DNA of 64,000 bases from an uncultured Corynebacterium sp. (GTDB lineage: Bacteria; Actinomycetota; Actinomycetes; Mycobacteriales; Mycobacteriaceae). The notes beneath the pieces were generated by a model that saw only the letters and a program-made list of their open reading frames with translations, searched no databases and was not told the DNA's origin. Each line of letters opens with the position of its first letter. Position 1 is the first letter of the stretch. The DNA is taken from the NCBI RefSeq assembly GCF_946222985.1, contig NZ_CAMIFY010000001.1, positions 62,001 to 126,000 on the forward strand, given 5' to 3'. Of the stretch, positions 16,038-26,059 are shown piece after piece. The translations under genes were made by a program, and so were the position numbers.

Positions 16038-16436
16038 GTGAGTCAATTCCGCCGCTGCTGCAGGCCGGGGTGCGGCAAGCCCGCCGTCGCGACCCTGACC
16101 TACGCGTACTCCGAGTCCACCGCCGTCATCGGCCCGCTGGCCGCCGCCAGCGAGCCCCATAGCTGGGATCTGTGCGAGCGTCACGCGCAGTCCATCACCG
16201 CCCCGTTGGGCTGGGAACTCGTCCGCTACGACCTGCCTTCCGCGCAGGCCGACGACGACGATCTCACCGCCCTGGCCGAAGCCGTCCGCGAAGCCGGGCG
16301 CCACGCCACCGGCCTCGTCCTGCGCGACGAGGGCGAGGGCCGCTGGACGCAGGTCGAGGCCGCCCGTCACCCGTCGCGTCGCACCGCGCGCACGCATCTG
16401 CACGTCGTGCCCGATCCCGACGACGAACAAAGGTAG
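16038..16436 (+). CDS. DUF3499 family protein
   Basis: A 132-residue conserved actinobacterial protein (Rv3258c-like). The N-terminus QFRRCCRPGCGKPAVATLTY and the later LCERHA give cysteine/histidine pairs that look like a small zinc site. TYAYSESTAVIGPLA and APLGWELVRYDLP are the family core. The GTG start is chosen from the promoter spacing; the frame is open further upstream but only into non-homologous sequence. The C-terminus (TARTHLHVVPDPDDE) is acidic. It precedes the phosphomannomutase on the same strand. Function unknown. Confidence 0.85.
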   Translation: MSQFRRCCRPGCGKPAVATLTYAYSESTAVIGPLAAASEPHSWDLCERHAQSITAPLGWELVRYDLPSAQADDDDLTALAEAVREAGRHATGLVLRDEGEGRWTQVEAARHPSRRTARTHLHVVPDPDDEQR

Positions 16437-16480
16437 GATTTCGCTCCGGTAAGCCATTTCCAGGAGCGAGGACGACACAA

Positions 16481-17860
16481 GTGACGAAGCGCAATCGGGC
16501 GGACATCGACGCCGTGATCAAGGCCTACGACGTCCGGGGCGTCGTCGGCGAGGGCATCGACGACGAGTTGATGCGCGACGCCGGCGCGGCGTTCGGACTG
16601 TTGATGCGCCGCGAAGGCGCGGAGCGCATCGCCATCGGCCACGACATGCGCGACTCCTCGCCGGGTCTGTCTCGGGCGTTCGCGGAAGGCGCCGCGGGCC
16701 AGGGCGTCGACGTCGTCATGCTCGGTCTGACCTCCACCGATCAGCTCTACTACGCGTCGGGCACCCTCGACTGCCCGGGCGCGATGTTCACCGCCTCCCA
16801 CAACCCGGCCAAGTACAACGGCATCAAGCTCTGCCGCTCCGGCGCGCGCCCGGTGGGCCAGGAGACCGGCCTGAGCGAAATCAAGGACCTCCTCGTCGAC
16901 GGCGTGCCGGAATTCGACGGCGACGCCGGCGAAATCACCGAGCGTGACGTGCTCGACGGCTACGCGGAGTTCCTGCGCGGCCTCGTCGATCTCGGCGCCG
17001 GCCGCCGCCTCACCGTGGCCGTCGACGCCGGCAACGGCATGGCGGGCCTGACCGCCCCGGCCGTCCTCGGCGACGTGTGCGACGTGCGCGACCTGTACTT
17101 CGAGCTCGACGGCAACTTCCCCAACCACGAGGCCAATCCGCTGGAGCCGGCGAACCTGGAGGATCTGCGGAAGTTCACCGTCGAGCAGGGCGCCGACATC
17201 GGCCTGGCCTTCGACGGCGACGCCGACCGCTGCTTCGTCGTCGACGAGAAGGGCGACCCGGTCAGCCCCTCGGCGATCTGCGCCCTGATCGCCACCCGGT
17301 ACCTGGCCGATGAGCCGGGCGCGGTGGTCATCCACAACCTCATCACCTCGGCGGTGGTGCCGGAGCTGATCGTCGAGTCGGGCGGCGTCCCGGTGCGCAC
17401 GCGGGTGGGCCATTCGTTCATCAAGGCGCAGATGGCCGACACCGCGGCGGTGTTCGGCGGCGAGCATTCTGCGCACTACTACTTCCGCGAGTTCTGGAAC
17501 GCCGACTCCGGCATGCTCGCCGCGCTGCACGTGCTGGCGGCGCTGGCAGAGCAGGACAAGCCGCTGAGCGAGTTCATGGCCGAGTTCGACCGGTACGAGC
17601 AGTCGGGCGAGATCAACTCCCGCCTCGGCTCGGCCGCCGAGCAGACGGAGAAGCAGGAGCGGATCTCGGAGATCTTCGCCCCGCGCACCAGCGCCCACGA
17701 TTGGCTCGACGGCCTGACCATCGGCCTGAAGGACTCCGACGCGTGGTTCAACGTCCGCGCCTCCAACACGGAGCCGTTGCTGCGCCTCAACGTCGAGGCG
17801 CCCACCCGCGCCGAGGTCGACGCCATCGTCGATGAGGTTTTGTCGATCATCCGTTCCTGA
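16481..17860 (+). CDS. manB: Phosphomannomutase / phosphoglucomutase
   Basis: A 459-residue alpha-D-phosphohexomutase with all four domains. The phosphoserine loop is FTASHNPAKYNG (near residue 104), the Mg2+ loop FDGDADRC (near 243), the sugar-specificity loop GGEHSAHYYF (near 325) and the phosphate-binding loop RASNTEP (near 425). GTG at 16481 follows CAGGAGCGAGGA. A TAGGAT hexamer near 16434 is a plausible -10. It interconverts mannose-6-P and mannose-1-P, joining manA (18892) to the guanylyltransferase (13599). Glucose phosphates may also be used, as in many homologues. Confidence 0.93.
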   Translation: MTKRNRADIDAVIKAYDVRGVVGEGIDDELMRDAGAAFGLLMRREGAERIAIGHDMRDSSPGLSRAFAEGAAGQGVDVVMLGLTSTDQLYYASGTLDCPGAMFTASHNPAKYNGIKLCRSGARPVGQETGLSEIKDLLVDGVPEFDGDAGEITERDVLDGYAEFLRGLVDLGAGRRLTVAVDAGNGMAGLTAPAVLGDVCDVRDLYFELDGNFPNHEANPLEPANLEDLRKFTVEQGADIGLAFDGDADRCFVVDEKGDPVSPSAICALIATRYLADEPGAVVIHNLITSAVVPELIVESGGVPVRTRVGHSFIKAQMADTAAVFGGEHSAHYYFREFWNADSGMLAALHVLAALAEQDKPLSEFMAEFDRYEQSGEINSRLGSAAEQTEKQERISEIFAPRTSAHDWLDGLTIGLKDSDAWFNVRASNTEPLLRLNVEAPTRAEVDAIVDEVLSIIRS

Positions 17861-17888
17861 CGTCGCCGATTTCGGGCATGCTGGGGGC

Positions 17889-18884
17889 ATGGATCCGCAC
17901 AGCCTGCAGATGATCGCCGCGGCCGAGGGGCCGCACCTCCGGGCCGCGGCGTCGGCCGCCGCCGAGGGGCTTTTCGACGGCCTGTCCGAGCCACGCGCCG
18001 TCGTGCTCGTCACCAACGAATCACGGGCGCGTCTGGCCGCCGAGGCGGTCGTGGCGCTGGCCTCCGACGCCCGCGCGCCGATCACCGTCGCCCGCTCGCT
18101 GCCCCGGTTCGTCGGGGCGCTGGACCTGGTGTTCGTGCTCACCGACGATCCGGGCGATCCGGTGGCCGAGGTGCTCGTCGAAGCCGATCGCCGGGGTGCG
18201 GCGACGGTGCTCGTCGATCCGGGGGAGGGGCCCGTGCGGGCGGCGGCGTCGCCGCGCACGATCGTCGTCCCGCGCCCCGCGCTGACGGTGCGGGGGTCGT
18301 TCTGCGGCTACCTCGGCGTGGTGCTGGGGGCTCTGACCGCCGCGCGGGTGACCGCGTTGGGCCCGGCGGCCGTGCTGTCCGACGTCGCCGACGCCGTCGA
18401 CGACGAGGCGGTGCGGTGCTCGGCCGACCGCGACCTGCTGGTCAATCCGGCCCGGCAGTGGGCCGAGTGGATGCGCGGGCATGCGGTGGTCTTCGCCGGC
18501 GAGGGCGACGTGTGGCGGACCGTCGCCGAACTCGCCGCGGCCTGGTTGCTCGACGCCGGCGTGCCGGCGCACGGCACCACCGTGGCCGACGTGCTGCGCG
18601 CCTCACCCGCCCTGTCGGCGGGGCAGTCGGCCGACGCGACCGACATCTTCCATGATCCGTTGATCGATGGTCCGGCCGATAACGGCCGGGTGCTACCCTT
18701 GTCTGTCATCGCCGTAACCTCCCCGGCCGACGCGCCCGCCGTGCGCGCCCGCCTGGAGCCCATCGAATGGGCCCGCGTGGAATGCCCCGCCGAGGAGGCC
18801 GAAGTCCGCCATCCGATGGTGGACGTCTGCGTGACCGCCGCCCGCGTGGCCGCGGCCGCGGCACATGTACCCGAGGAGGAATGA
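17889..18884 (+). CDS. TobH-like / SIS-fold protein (Rv3256c homologue)
   Basis: A 331-residue protein lying between phosphomannomutase and manA, the place held by Rv3256c. It resembles two-domain SIS (sugar isomerase) proteins: RAVVLVTNESRARLAAEAVVAL and VFAGEGDVWRTVAELAAAWL resemble phosphosugar-binding strands. Catalytic residues of true isomerases are not obvious. The start ATG at 17889 is favoured; the upstream open frame lies within the mutase end. It ends 7 bases before the manA start and shares its ribosome-site region. A regulatory or mannose-metabolism role is only inferred. Confidence 0.75.
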   Translation: MDPHSLQMIAAAEGPHLRAAASAAAEGLFDGLSEPRAVVLVTNESRARLAAEAVVALASDARAPITVARSLPRFVGALDLVFVLTDDPGDPVAEVLVEADRRGAATVLVDPGEGPVRAAASPRTIVVPRPALTVRGSFCGYLGVVLGALTAARVTALGPAAVLSDVADAVDDEAVRCSADRDLLVNPARQWAEWMRGHAVVFAGEGDVWRTVAELAAAWLLDAGVPAHGTTVADVLRASPALSAGQSADATDIFHDPLIDGPADNGRVLPLSVIAVTSPADAPAVRARLEPIEWARVECPAEEAEVRHPMVDVCVTAARVAAAAAHVPEEE

Positions 18885-18891
18885 CGGCCTG

Positions 18892-20094
18892 ATGGAGCGC
18901 ATCGATGCGGTCGTGCAGTCGTATCCGTGGGGTTCGCGCACCCTGATCGCGGACCTGACGGGGGAGGCGTCGCCGTCGGCGCGACCGCAGGCGGAGGCCT
19001 GGTTCGGGGCCCATCCGCTCTCTCCGTCGCTCGTCGACGGCCGACCGCTGACCGACGTCATCGCCGACGATCCCGCCGCGGCCCTGGGGCCCGCCCGCGA
19101 CGTCGCCGACGGCACGCTGCCGTTCCTGCTGAAGATCCTCGCGGCCGCCGAACCGTTGTCCCTCCAGGCCCACCCGACGCTGGAGCAGGCGCGGGCGGGG
19201 TTCGCCGCCGAAAACGAACGCGACATCGCGGTGACCGCACCGCACCGCAACTACCGCGACGACAACCACAAGCCCGAACTGATCGTGGCGTTGACGCGCT
19301 TTCGCGCTCTGGCGGGATTCCGTCCGGTGGCGGAGACCAAGGAGCTGTTCCGCGAGCTGGCGATCCCCGAGCTCGACCACTACACGGTGCTCCTCGACGC
19401 CGAATCGCCGGCGGAGGGCCTGCGCGCGCTGTTCACCACCTGGCTTACGCTGCCGACGAGGGTCCTGCAGGAGCTCGTCGACGTCGTTCGCACCGCCTGC
19501 GACGCCCACGACGGCGGCGGTTGGGTCGGCGAAGTCGCGGCGACGACCGCCGAAATCGCCGAGCGCTACCCCGGCGACCCCGGCGTGCTGGCGTCGATGC
19601 TGCTCAACCGCATCACGCTCGAGCCGGGTGAGGCCATCTACCTCGGTGCCGGCCAGCTCCACGCGTACCTGTCGGGCATGGGCGTGGAGATCATGGCCAA
19701 CTCCGACAACGTGCTGCGCGGTGGACTGACGTCGAAGCACGTCGACGTCGTCGAGCTGCTGCGCGTCCTGGACTTCGCGCCGTCGGAGGATCCCGTGGTG
19801 CGGCCGACGGTGAACGGACCCGTCGCCGACTATCCGACGGTGGCCCGGGAGTTCCGTCTCACGGTGGTCGACGTGCCCGCCGGCGGGGAAGTCCCGATCG
19901 ACGCGGCCGGCGCGATGATCGTCCTCGTCGTGGAGGGCGAAGCCGAGCTGTCCTCGGAGAAGGGCACGATCGGCGTGACGCCGGGACGTGCGGCGTGGAT
20001 TCCCGCCGACGACCCGGCCTGCCGGATCCGCGCCATCGGCGACGGCCCGGTCAAGGCCTTCGTGGCCGAGACGCCGGAAACCCCGGAGAGCTAG
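18892..20094 (+). CDS. manA: Mannose-6-phosphate isomerase, type I
   Basis: A 400-residue cupin enzyme. Zinc ligands are in LQAHPTLEQA (near residue 90) and DNHKPELIVAL (near 124); the active-site Arg region is VLRGGLTSKHVDV (near 278). It starts YPWGSRTLIADLTG as family members do. GAGGAGGA lies just before the ATG at 18892. It converts fructose-6-P to mannose-6-P, feeding the mutase and guanylyltransferase upstream and thus GDP-mannose. The stop codon lies inside a perfect palindrome (see the terminator entry). Confidence 0.95.
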   Translation: MERIDAVVQSYPWGSRTLIADLTGEASPSARPQAEAWFGAHPLSPSLVDGRPLTDVIADDPAAALGPARDVADGTLPFLLKILAAAEPLSLQAHPTLEQARAGFAAENERDIAVTAPHRNYRDDNHKPELIVALTRFRALAGFRPVAETKELFRELAIPELDHYTVLLDAESPAEGLRALFTTWLTLPTRVLQELVDVVRTACDAHDGGGWVGEVAATTAEIAERYPGDPGVLASMLLNRITLEPGEAIYLGAGQLHAYLSGMGVEIMANSDNVLRGGLTSKHVDVVELLRVLDFAPSEDPVVRPTVNGPVADYPTVAREFRLTVVDVPAGGEVPIDAAGAMIVLVVEGEAELSSEKGTIGVTPGRAAWIPADDPACRIRAIGDGPVKAFVAETPETPES

Positions 20095-20158
20095 CTCTCC
20101 GGGGCGGTGTTCCCCGAGTCGGAACTCGGGGCGACGTTCCCCGGGTTCGAGCCCGGGG
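20081..20158. terminator. Three consecutive hairpins between convergent manA and lipoprotein genes
   Basis: Hairpin 1 is a perfect 24-base palindrome at 20081-20104 (arm CCCCGGAGAGCT) that contains the manA stop. Hairpin 2: CCCCGAGT, loop CGGA, ACTCGGGG at 20112-20131. Hairpin 3: CCCCGGG, loop TTCGAG, CCCGGGG at 20139-20158. A short TTTCG follows. They likely stop transcription from both sides. Confidence 0.75.
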
Positions 20159-20167
20159 CGTTTCGTC

Positions 20168-20896
20168 TTATTCGGCGGTGCTGCCGTCGGTGCCGGGGCG
20201 ATCAGCGGCGGTGCGGTCACCCGCGGTGCGGTTGCCCCCGGTGCGATCACCGGTGTCGCGGTCCGTCGCGGTGCGGTCGCGCGCGCCACGATCGGGCGCG
20301 GTGCGTCCGCCGACGCCGGATTCGGCGTCCGTGCCGGTGGCGGCTGCGCCGTCCCCGGCGGTCGCGTCGCCCTGACGGGGCGTGGTCTCGCCGGTGTCGG
20401 TTTCCGAGGCGGGATCCGTGGTCGGGGCGGGCTCGTCCTCGCCGAAGTTCCAGTCCGGCCATTCGGGCAGCTCGCCGCCCGGGGGCAGCACCGGCACCGG
20501 ACGCTGCGGCGTCGGCTTCGTCGGGGTCGTCGGCGCGGTCGAGTCCTCGGGGGAAGTCGGAGTGGACGACGGCGGCTGCGGCGTCGGAGCCGGCGGGGTG
20601 GTGGTGCTCGACGGGGCGTCGGGGATCACGGCCCCCGGCGGCAGGTACGGATCGTCGATGCGGGGCGGCCGGGACGACGAGCGCGGCGTGGGCACCACGG
20701 TGGTCATCCGGTCCGGGGCGTCGTCGGCGGTGGGCGCGGAGGAACCGGCCAATTCGTCGTCGGCGGCGACGCGGGGAAGCTGACTCCGGCTCGACGGAGA
20801 GGGCGCGCCGGAATCGATGGCGCCCGCACCCGCGCATCCCGCGGTTGCGGCGGCCATGATCGCCGCGAGTCCGAGTCCAACAGTTCTGGAGCGCAT
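20168..20896 (-). CDS. Secreted Ser/Pro/Thr-rich lipoprotein with an Asp-Arg-Thr repeat tail
   Basis: A 242-residue protein with a signal peptide (MRSRTVGLGLAAIMAAAT) and a lipobox-like ATAGC, so probably a lipoprotein with Cys as residue 21. The body is Ser/Pro/Thr/Asp-rich and low complexity. The last 45 residues repeat DRTA, GDRT and ADR units. AAGGGAG precedes the ATG at 20896. No enzymatic domain is recognised. It resembles a cell-wall-spanning stalk. It lies between manA and the DUF4259 gene, without a syntenic partner that I recognise. Confidence 0.65.
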   Translation of the reverse strand: MRSRTVGLGLAAIMAAATAGCAGAGAIDSGAPSPSSRSQLPRVAADDELAGSSAPTADDAPDRMTTVVPTPRSSSRPPRIDDPYLPPGAVIPDAPSSTTTPPAPTPQPPSSTPTSPEDSTAPTTPTKPTPQRPVPVLPPGGELPEWPDWNFGEDEPAPTTDPASETDTGETTPRQGDATAGDGAAATGTDAESGVGGRTAPDRGARDRTATDRDTGDRTGGNRTAGDRTAADRPGTDGSTAE

Positions 20897-20940
20897 GTCC
20901 GGCTCCCTTCCCCGCGGTTCCACCGCGGTGTGTTCGATGC

Positions 20941-20993
20941 CTTATAACGATTCGGTCACCGTCTGGGCGGCCAACATAACACATTCGTTATGT
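20941..20993. promoter_or_regulatory. AT-rich divergent promoter/operator region
   Basis: CTTATA at 20941-20946 reads as TATAAG, a -10 box, for the minus-strand lipoprotein gene. ACATAAC (20974-20980) and GTTATGT (20987-20993) form a 7-bp inverted repeat with a 6-base spacer. The AT content stands out from the surroundings. The stretch 20994-21119 leads to DUF4259 with a GAAGGAGAAG ribosome site. Confidence 0.45.
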
Positions 20994-21119
20994 GCGCGAA
21001 AGGGCGAGCTTTTTCGTCGGCGGTCGCGGTCCCGGCGTCGACTGGGGTAGAACATCGGTGAGAGGGGCGAAAGGGCGGGCGCCGTCCGTGCCCGACCAGG
21101 CAGCCGAAGGAGAAGCGCG

Positions 21120-21485
21120 ATGTCCACCTGGGATTCCATCATTTTTCGCAGCGATGCCGTGACCGACCTGTTCGAGGACGTTTCCCCGCTCGACGGCGAC
21201 GAGCTCGCCGACGTGTTGCGCGACGCCTGCCGTCTGGCGTCCGGCGACGCCGACGAGTTCGAGGCCCGGGCCGGTCTCGGCGCGGCCACCGTGGCGGCGA
21301 TCTGGTCGGGGGCCCCGTTCAGCGCCGGTCACCTCGTCGACGAGTACCCCTTCATCAGGGAGGGCATCGGCTCCTGCCCCGAGGAATTGCGCGAGGCCGC
21401 GGCCGAGACCTTCGAGACCCTCGTGCCGCACCTGCCCGACGACGAGCAGGAGGCCGTCGAGGACTTCGCCGAGGCGGTCAACTAG
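21120..21485 (+). CDS. DUF4259 domain-containing protein
   Basis: A 121-residue soluble acidic protein. It begins STWDSIIFRSDAVTDLFED, the MGTWG-x-IFxxD family opening. The rest is helical with FEARAGLGAATVAAIWSGAP and LVPHLPDDEQEAVEDFAEAV. A clear GAAGGAG precedes the ATG. No catalytic motif is known for the family; homologues are common near toxin or immunity genes in other bacteria, but nothing here supports that. It lies alone upstream of sahH. Confidence 0.75.
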   Translation: MSTWDSIIFRSDAVTDLFEDVSPLDGDELADVLRDACRLASGDADEFEARAGLGAATVAAIWSGAPFSAGHLVDEYPFIREGIGSCPEELREAAAETFETLVPHLPDDEQEAVEDFAEAVN

Positions 21486-21560
21486 CCTGGGAATCCGCAC
21501 GAGCGCCCGGCGGACCGTCGCCGGGATCGCAAGAGACGGAACAGATCCGGAAGAGGTCGC

Positions 21561-23015
<1,455 letters not shown>

Positions 23016-23054
23016 GGCGGCGGGGCCGGCACGGGCGCGGGGCAGGAGCCGCTC

Positions 23055-23705
23055 ATGGGGTACATCGTCGCCGTCGAAGGCATCGACGGCGCAGGCAAGA
23101 ACACGTTGTCGCGTGCGCTGGAAAAGACGCTTGACGACGCCGGATGCGCCGTCGCAAAGCTCGGTTTTCCGGCGTACGGGAAGACGCCCTTCGCCGACTT
23201 CGCCGACGAAGCGCTGCACGGTCGCCTCGGTGACGTGGCGGACTCGGCATGGGCCATGGCCCTGCTGTTCGCGCTGGACCGCCGCGACATGCGCGACTCG
23301 ATCATCGCGGCGGCGGAGTCGACCGACGTGCTGATCCTGGACAGGTACGTGGCGTCCAACGCCGCCTACTCGTGGGGCCGCACCGGCGACCGCGCGATCG
23401 TCGACTGGGTGCGCGAGCAGGAGTTCGGCCGGCACGGGCTGCCGGTGCCGGATCTCCAGGTGCATCTGGGCACGACGGTCGACGAAGCGGCGCGACGGGC
23501 CCGGCACCGCGAAAGCGTCGACGAATCGCGCACCCGCGACGCCTACGAACGCGACGGCGGCCTCCAGGGCCGGGTGGCGCGCGCGTACGCGGGCCTCGCG
23601 GCGGAGGAATGGGCGTCGCCGTGGCACGTCGCCGGCGACGCCGCCGGGGGACTCGCGGACCGGATCCTGGAGGACCTCGGACGGAAGAGCCGACCCGCCG
23701 GATAG
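23055..23705 (+). CDS. tmk: Thymidylate kinase
   Basis: A 216-residue dTMP kinase of the actinobacterial type. The P-loop is EGIDGAGKNTL (residues 8-18), then FPAYGKTPFADFADEALHG, LDRYVASNAAYSWGR (the DR-x motif) and a short lid around RARHRESVDE. It phosphorylates dTMP to dTDP. It directly precedes mtrA, and the mtrA -10 box overlaps its stop codon. A rare CTT codon falls in the dispersed word GCTTGACGACG at 23130-23140. Confidence 0.92.
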   Translation: MGYIVAVEGIDGAGKNTLSRALEKTLDDAGCAVAKLGFPAYGKTPFADFADEALHGRLGDVADSAWAMALLFALDRRDMRDSIIAAAESTDVLILDRYVASNAAYSWGRTGDRAIVDWVREQEFGRHGLPVPDLQVHLGTTVDEAARRARHRESVDESRTRDAYERDGGLQGRVARAYAGLAAEEWASPWHVAGDAAGGLADRILEDLGRKSRPAG

Positions 23706-23708
23706 GAT
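23703..23708 (+). promoter_or_regulatory. -10 box (TAGGAT) and possible ribosome site of mtrA
   Basis: TAGGAT overlaps the tmk stop and is followed by 7 bases and the ATG at 23716. The same segment contains AGGA at a Shine-Dalgarno distance of 8. Both readings favour 23716 over 23707. The layout is almost identical to that of sigH at 43817. Confidence 0.5.
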
Positions 23709-23715
23709 GGTCGCC

Positions 23716-24390
23716 ATGAGCGCCAAAATCCTGGTCGTGGACGACGACCCCGCCATCGCTGAAATGTTGACCATGGTCCTCCAGAGGGAGGGCTTCGACA
23801 CGGTGGTCGTCGGCGACGGGATGGAAGCCGTGGCCGCGGCCAACCGCGAGCACCCCGATCTCATCCTGCTCGACCTGATGCTGCCCGGCATGGGCGGCGT
23901 CGACGTGTGCCGCAGCGTGCGCGAGACCAGCGCGGTGCCGGTCATCATGCTCACCGCCAAGACCGACACCGTCGACGTGGTGCTGGGCCTGGAATCGGGG
24001 GCGGACGATTACGTCACCAAGCCGTTCAAGCCCAAGGAGCTCGTCGCCCGCGTCCGCGCGCGCCTGCGCCGCCAGGACGACGAGCCGGGCGAGGTGATCG
24101 AGGTCGGAGATCTGGTCATCGACGTGCCCGGCCACGCCGTCTCCCGCGACGGGCGCGAGATTTCGCTCACGCCGCTCGAGTTCGATCTGCTGCTGGCCCT
24201 GGCGCAGCGGCCGAAGCAGGTCTTCAGCCGCGAGGAGCTGCTGGAGAAGGTGTGGGGCTACCGCCACTCCTCCGACACCCGCCTGGTCAACGTGCACGTC
24301 CAGCGCCTGCGTTCGAAGATCGAGAAGGATCCCGAAAACCCGCGCATCGTCCTGACCGTCCGCGGCGTCGGCTACAAGACCGGCGAGTAA
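23716..24390 (+). CDS. mtrA: Response regulator MtrA
   Basis: A 224-residue OmpR-type regulator. The receiver domain has the acidic triad VVDDDPA, the phospho-acceptor D53 in LLLDLMLPG, Thr in MLTAKTD and Lys in TKPFKPKELVARV. The winged-helix domain has SLTPLEFDLLLAL, VWGYRHSSDTRLVNVHVQRL and VRGVGYKTGE. With MtrB it controls cell-wall hydrolases, division and osmotic response in actinobacteria. It is followed 10 bases later by mtrB. Confidence 0.96.
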   Translation: MSAKILVVDDDPAIAEMLTMVLQREGFDTVVVGDGMEAVAAANREHPDLILLDLMLPGMGGVDVCRSVRETSAVPVIMLTAKTDTVDVVLGLESGADDYVTKPFKPKELVARVRARLRRQDDEPGEVIEVGDLVIDVPGHAVSRDGREISLTPLEFDLLLALAQRPKQVFSREELLEKVWGYRHSSDTRLVNVHVQRLRSKIEKDPENPRIVLTVRGVGYKTGE

Positions 24391-24400
24391 AGGGGACCGC

Positions 24401-26059
24401 ATGACGCGCGTCCGCGAAAAGCTGGTGGAGCGCATCGCCTCGGCATGGCGTCGGATCATGCACGCCTGGCGGACGTCGCTGCAGATCCGCGTGGTCACCT
24501 CCGTGATGGTGGTGTCCGTGCTCGTCGTCGGCATGCTCGGGTTCGCGCTGGTCTCCATCGTCGCGCAGCGTCTGCTCGACGCGAAGTTCACCGTCGCCAA
24601 CGAGGAGATCGACCGCGCCCGCGTCGTCGTCGAGCAGACGATCGACGCGTCCGGAGCCGATGGCCTGCAGGCCCGGCTCAACGTCGGCCGCGAAGCGTTG
24701 GCCGACCGCGGATCCGCGGCGTCGGAGGGGGCCGCGACGGTCTACGAGGCCGTCCTCATCGCCCCCGGGCCCGAGGGCGAGGCGGTGCGATCGCCCACCG
24801 ACGGCTACGTCCCGACCCAGCTGCGGCCGTTCATCCAGCAGGGACAGATCAGCTACCAGTACACGACCATGGAAGCGCGCGACGGGTCGAACTACACGGC
24901 CCTGGTCATCGGCACCCCGACGGCCAGCGACGTGCCCGGGCTGGAGCTGTACCTGATCATGCCGTTGACGGCCGAGGAGTCGACGCTGGCGCTGGTGCGC
25001 GGCCTGTTCGCGGGCGCGACGGTCGTGTTGACGCTGCTCCTCGTCGGCATCACCTGGCTGTTCGCCAACCAGGTCACCGGCCCCGTCCGGTCGGGCGCGC
25101 GCATCGCCGAGCGCTTCGCCGCCGGACACCTGCGCGAGCGCATGGTCGTCGAGGGCGAGGACGAGATGGCGCGCCTGGCCGTGAGCTTCAACAAGATGGC
25201 CGAGTCGCTGTCGTTGCAGATCCGCCAGCTCGAGGAGTACGGCGATCTGCAGCGCCAGTTCACCTCCGACGTCTCCCACGAACTGCGCACGCCGTTGACC
25301 ACGGTGCGCATGGCCGCGGATCTGATCTCCGACGGCGCGGAGGACCTCGACCCGGCCACGCGCCGTGCCTCGGAGCTGATGAACGCCGAACTCGATCGAT
25401 TCGAGATGCTGCTCGGCGACCTGCTGGAGATTTCGCGCCATGACGCCGGCGTCGCCGACCTGTCCGCCGAGCGCGCGGATCTGCGGCAATGCGTCGACGC
25501 GGCGTTCCAGCCGTTGCAGATGGTCGCCCGGGAAGCCGACACCGAGGTCATCCTGGACATGCCCGACGAGCCGGTCATGGCGAGCATGGACTCGCGGCGC
25601 ATCGAGCGGGTGCTGCGCAATCTCATGGCCAACGCCATCGACCACGCCGAGGGCAATCCCGTCGTCGTCGCGGTGCGCGGCGACGAGGGCGTGGTGGCCT
25701 GCAGCGTCACCGACCGCGGCGTCGGCCTGAAGCCGGAGCAGGAGGAGCTGGTGTTCAACCGCTTCTGGCGCGCCGACCCGTCCCGCGAGCGCCGCACCGG
25801 CGGCACCGGGCTGGGCCTGGCGATCGCCCGCGAGGACGTGCTGCTCCACGGTGGCCGCCTCGAGGCGCACGGCATGCCCGGCACGGGCAGCTGTTTCCGT
25901 CTGCGCCTGCCGGTCGAGCCCGGCGGCCCGGTCGACTCCGAACCGTTGCCGCTCGAGGTCCCCGGCGCCCCGGCGCCGGTGGCGAAGACCGAGGTGATGG
26001 ACGCCATCGTGGTGAAGCGCGAGGAACGCGAGAAGAACGCCGAAGGGGGCACGGCATGA
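24401..26059 (+). CDS. mtrB: Sensor histidine kinase MtrB
   Basis: A 552-residue membrane kinase. TM1 is near residues 31-56 (VVTSVMVVSVLVVGMLGFAL). An extracytoplasmic sensor of about 150 residues follows, then TM2 (TVVLTLLLVGITWLF, near 208-224) and a HAMP domain. The phospho-acceptor is H293 in SDVSHELRTPLTTVR. The N-box NLMANAIDHAEGNP and the G-box GGTGLGLAIA close the ATPase domain. It ends with an acidic/basic tail. The ATGA overlap with lpqB couples them. It phosphorylates MtrA. Confidence 0.96.
   Translation: MTRVREKLVERIASAWRRIMHAWRTSLQIRVVTSVMVVSVLVVGMLGFALVSIVAQRLLDAKFTVANEEIDRARVVVEQTIDASGADGLQARLNVGREALADRGSAASEGAATVYEAVLIAPGPEGEAVRSPTDGYVPTQLRPFIQQGQISYQYTTMEARDGSNYTALVIGTPTASDVPGLELYLIMPLTAEESTLALVRGLFAGATVVLTLLLVGITWLFANQVTGPVRSGARIAERFAAGHLRERMVVEGEDEMARLAVSFNKMAESLSLQIRQLEEYGDLQRQFTSDVSHELRTPLTTVRMAADLISDGAEDLDPATRRASELMNAELDRFEMLLGDLLEISRHDAGVADLSAERADLRQCVDAAFQPLQMVAREADTEVILDMPDEPVMASMDSRRIERVLRNLMANAIDHAEGNPVVVAVRGDEGVVACSVTDRGVGLKPEQEELVFNRFWRADPSRERRTGGTGLGLAIAREDVLLHGGRLEAHGMPGTGSCFRLRLPVEPGGPVDSEPLPLEVPGAPAPVAKTEVMDAIVVKREEREKNAEGGTA

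Noticed and set aside
21486..21560. An SAH riboswitch before ahcY
   Set aside because: The 75-base gap is too short and shows no conserved SAH-aptamer helices.
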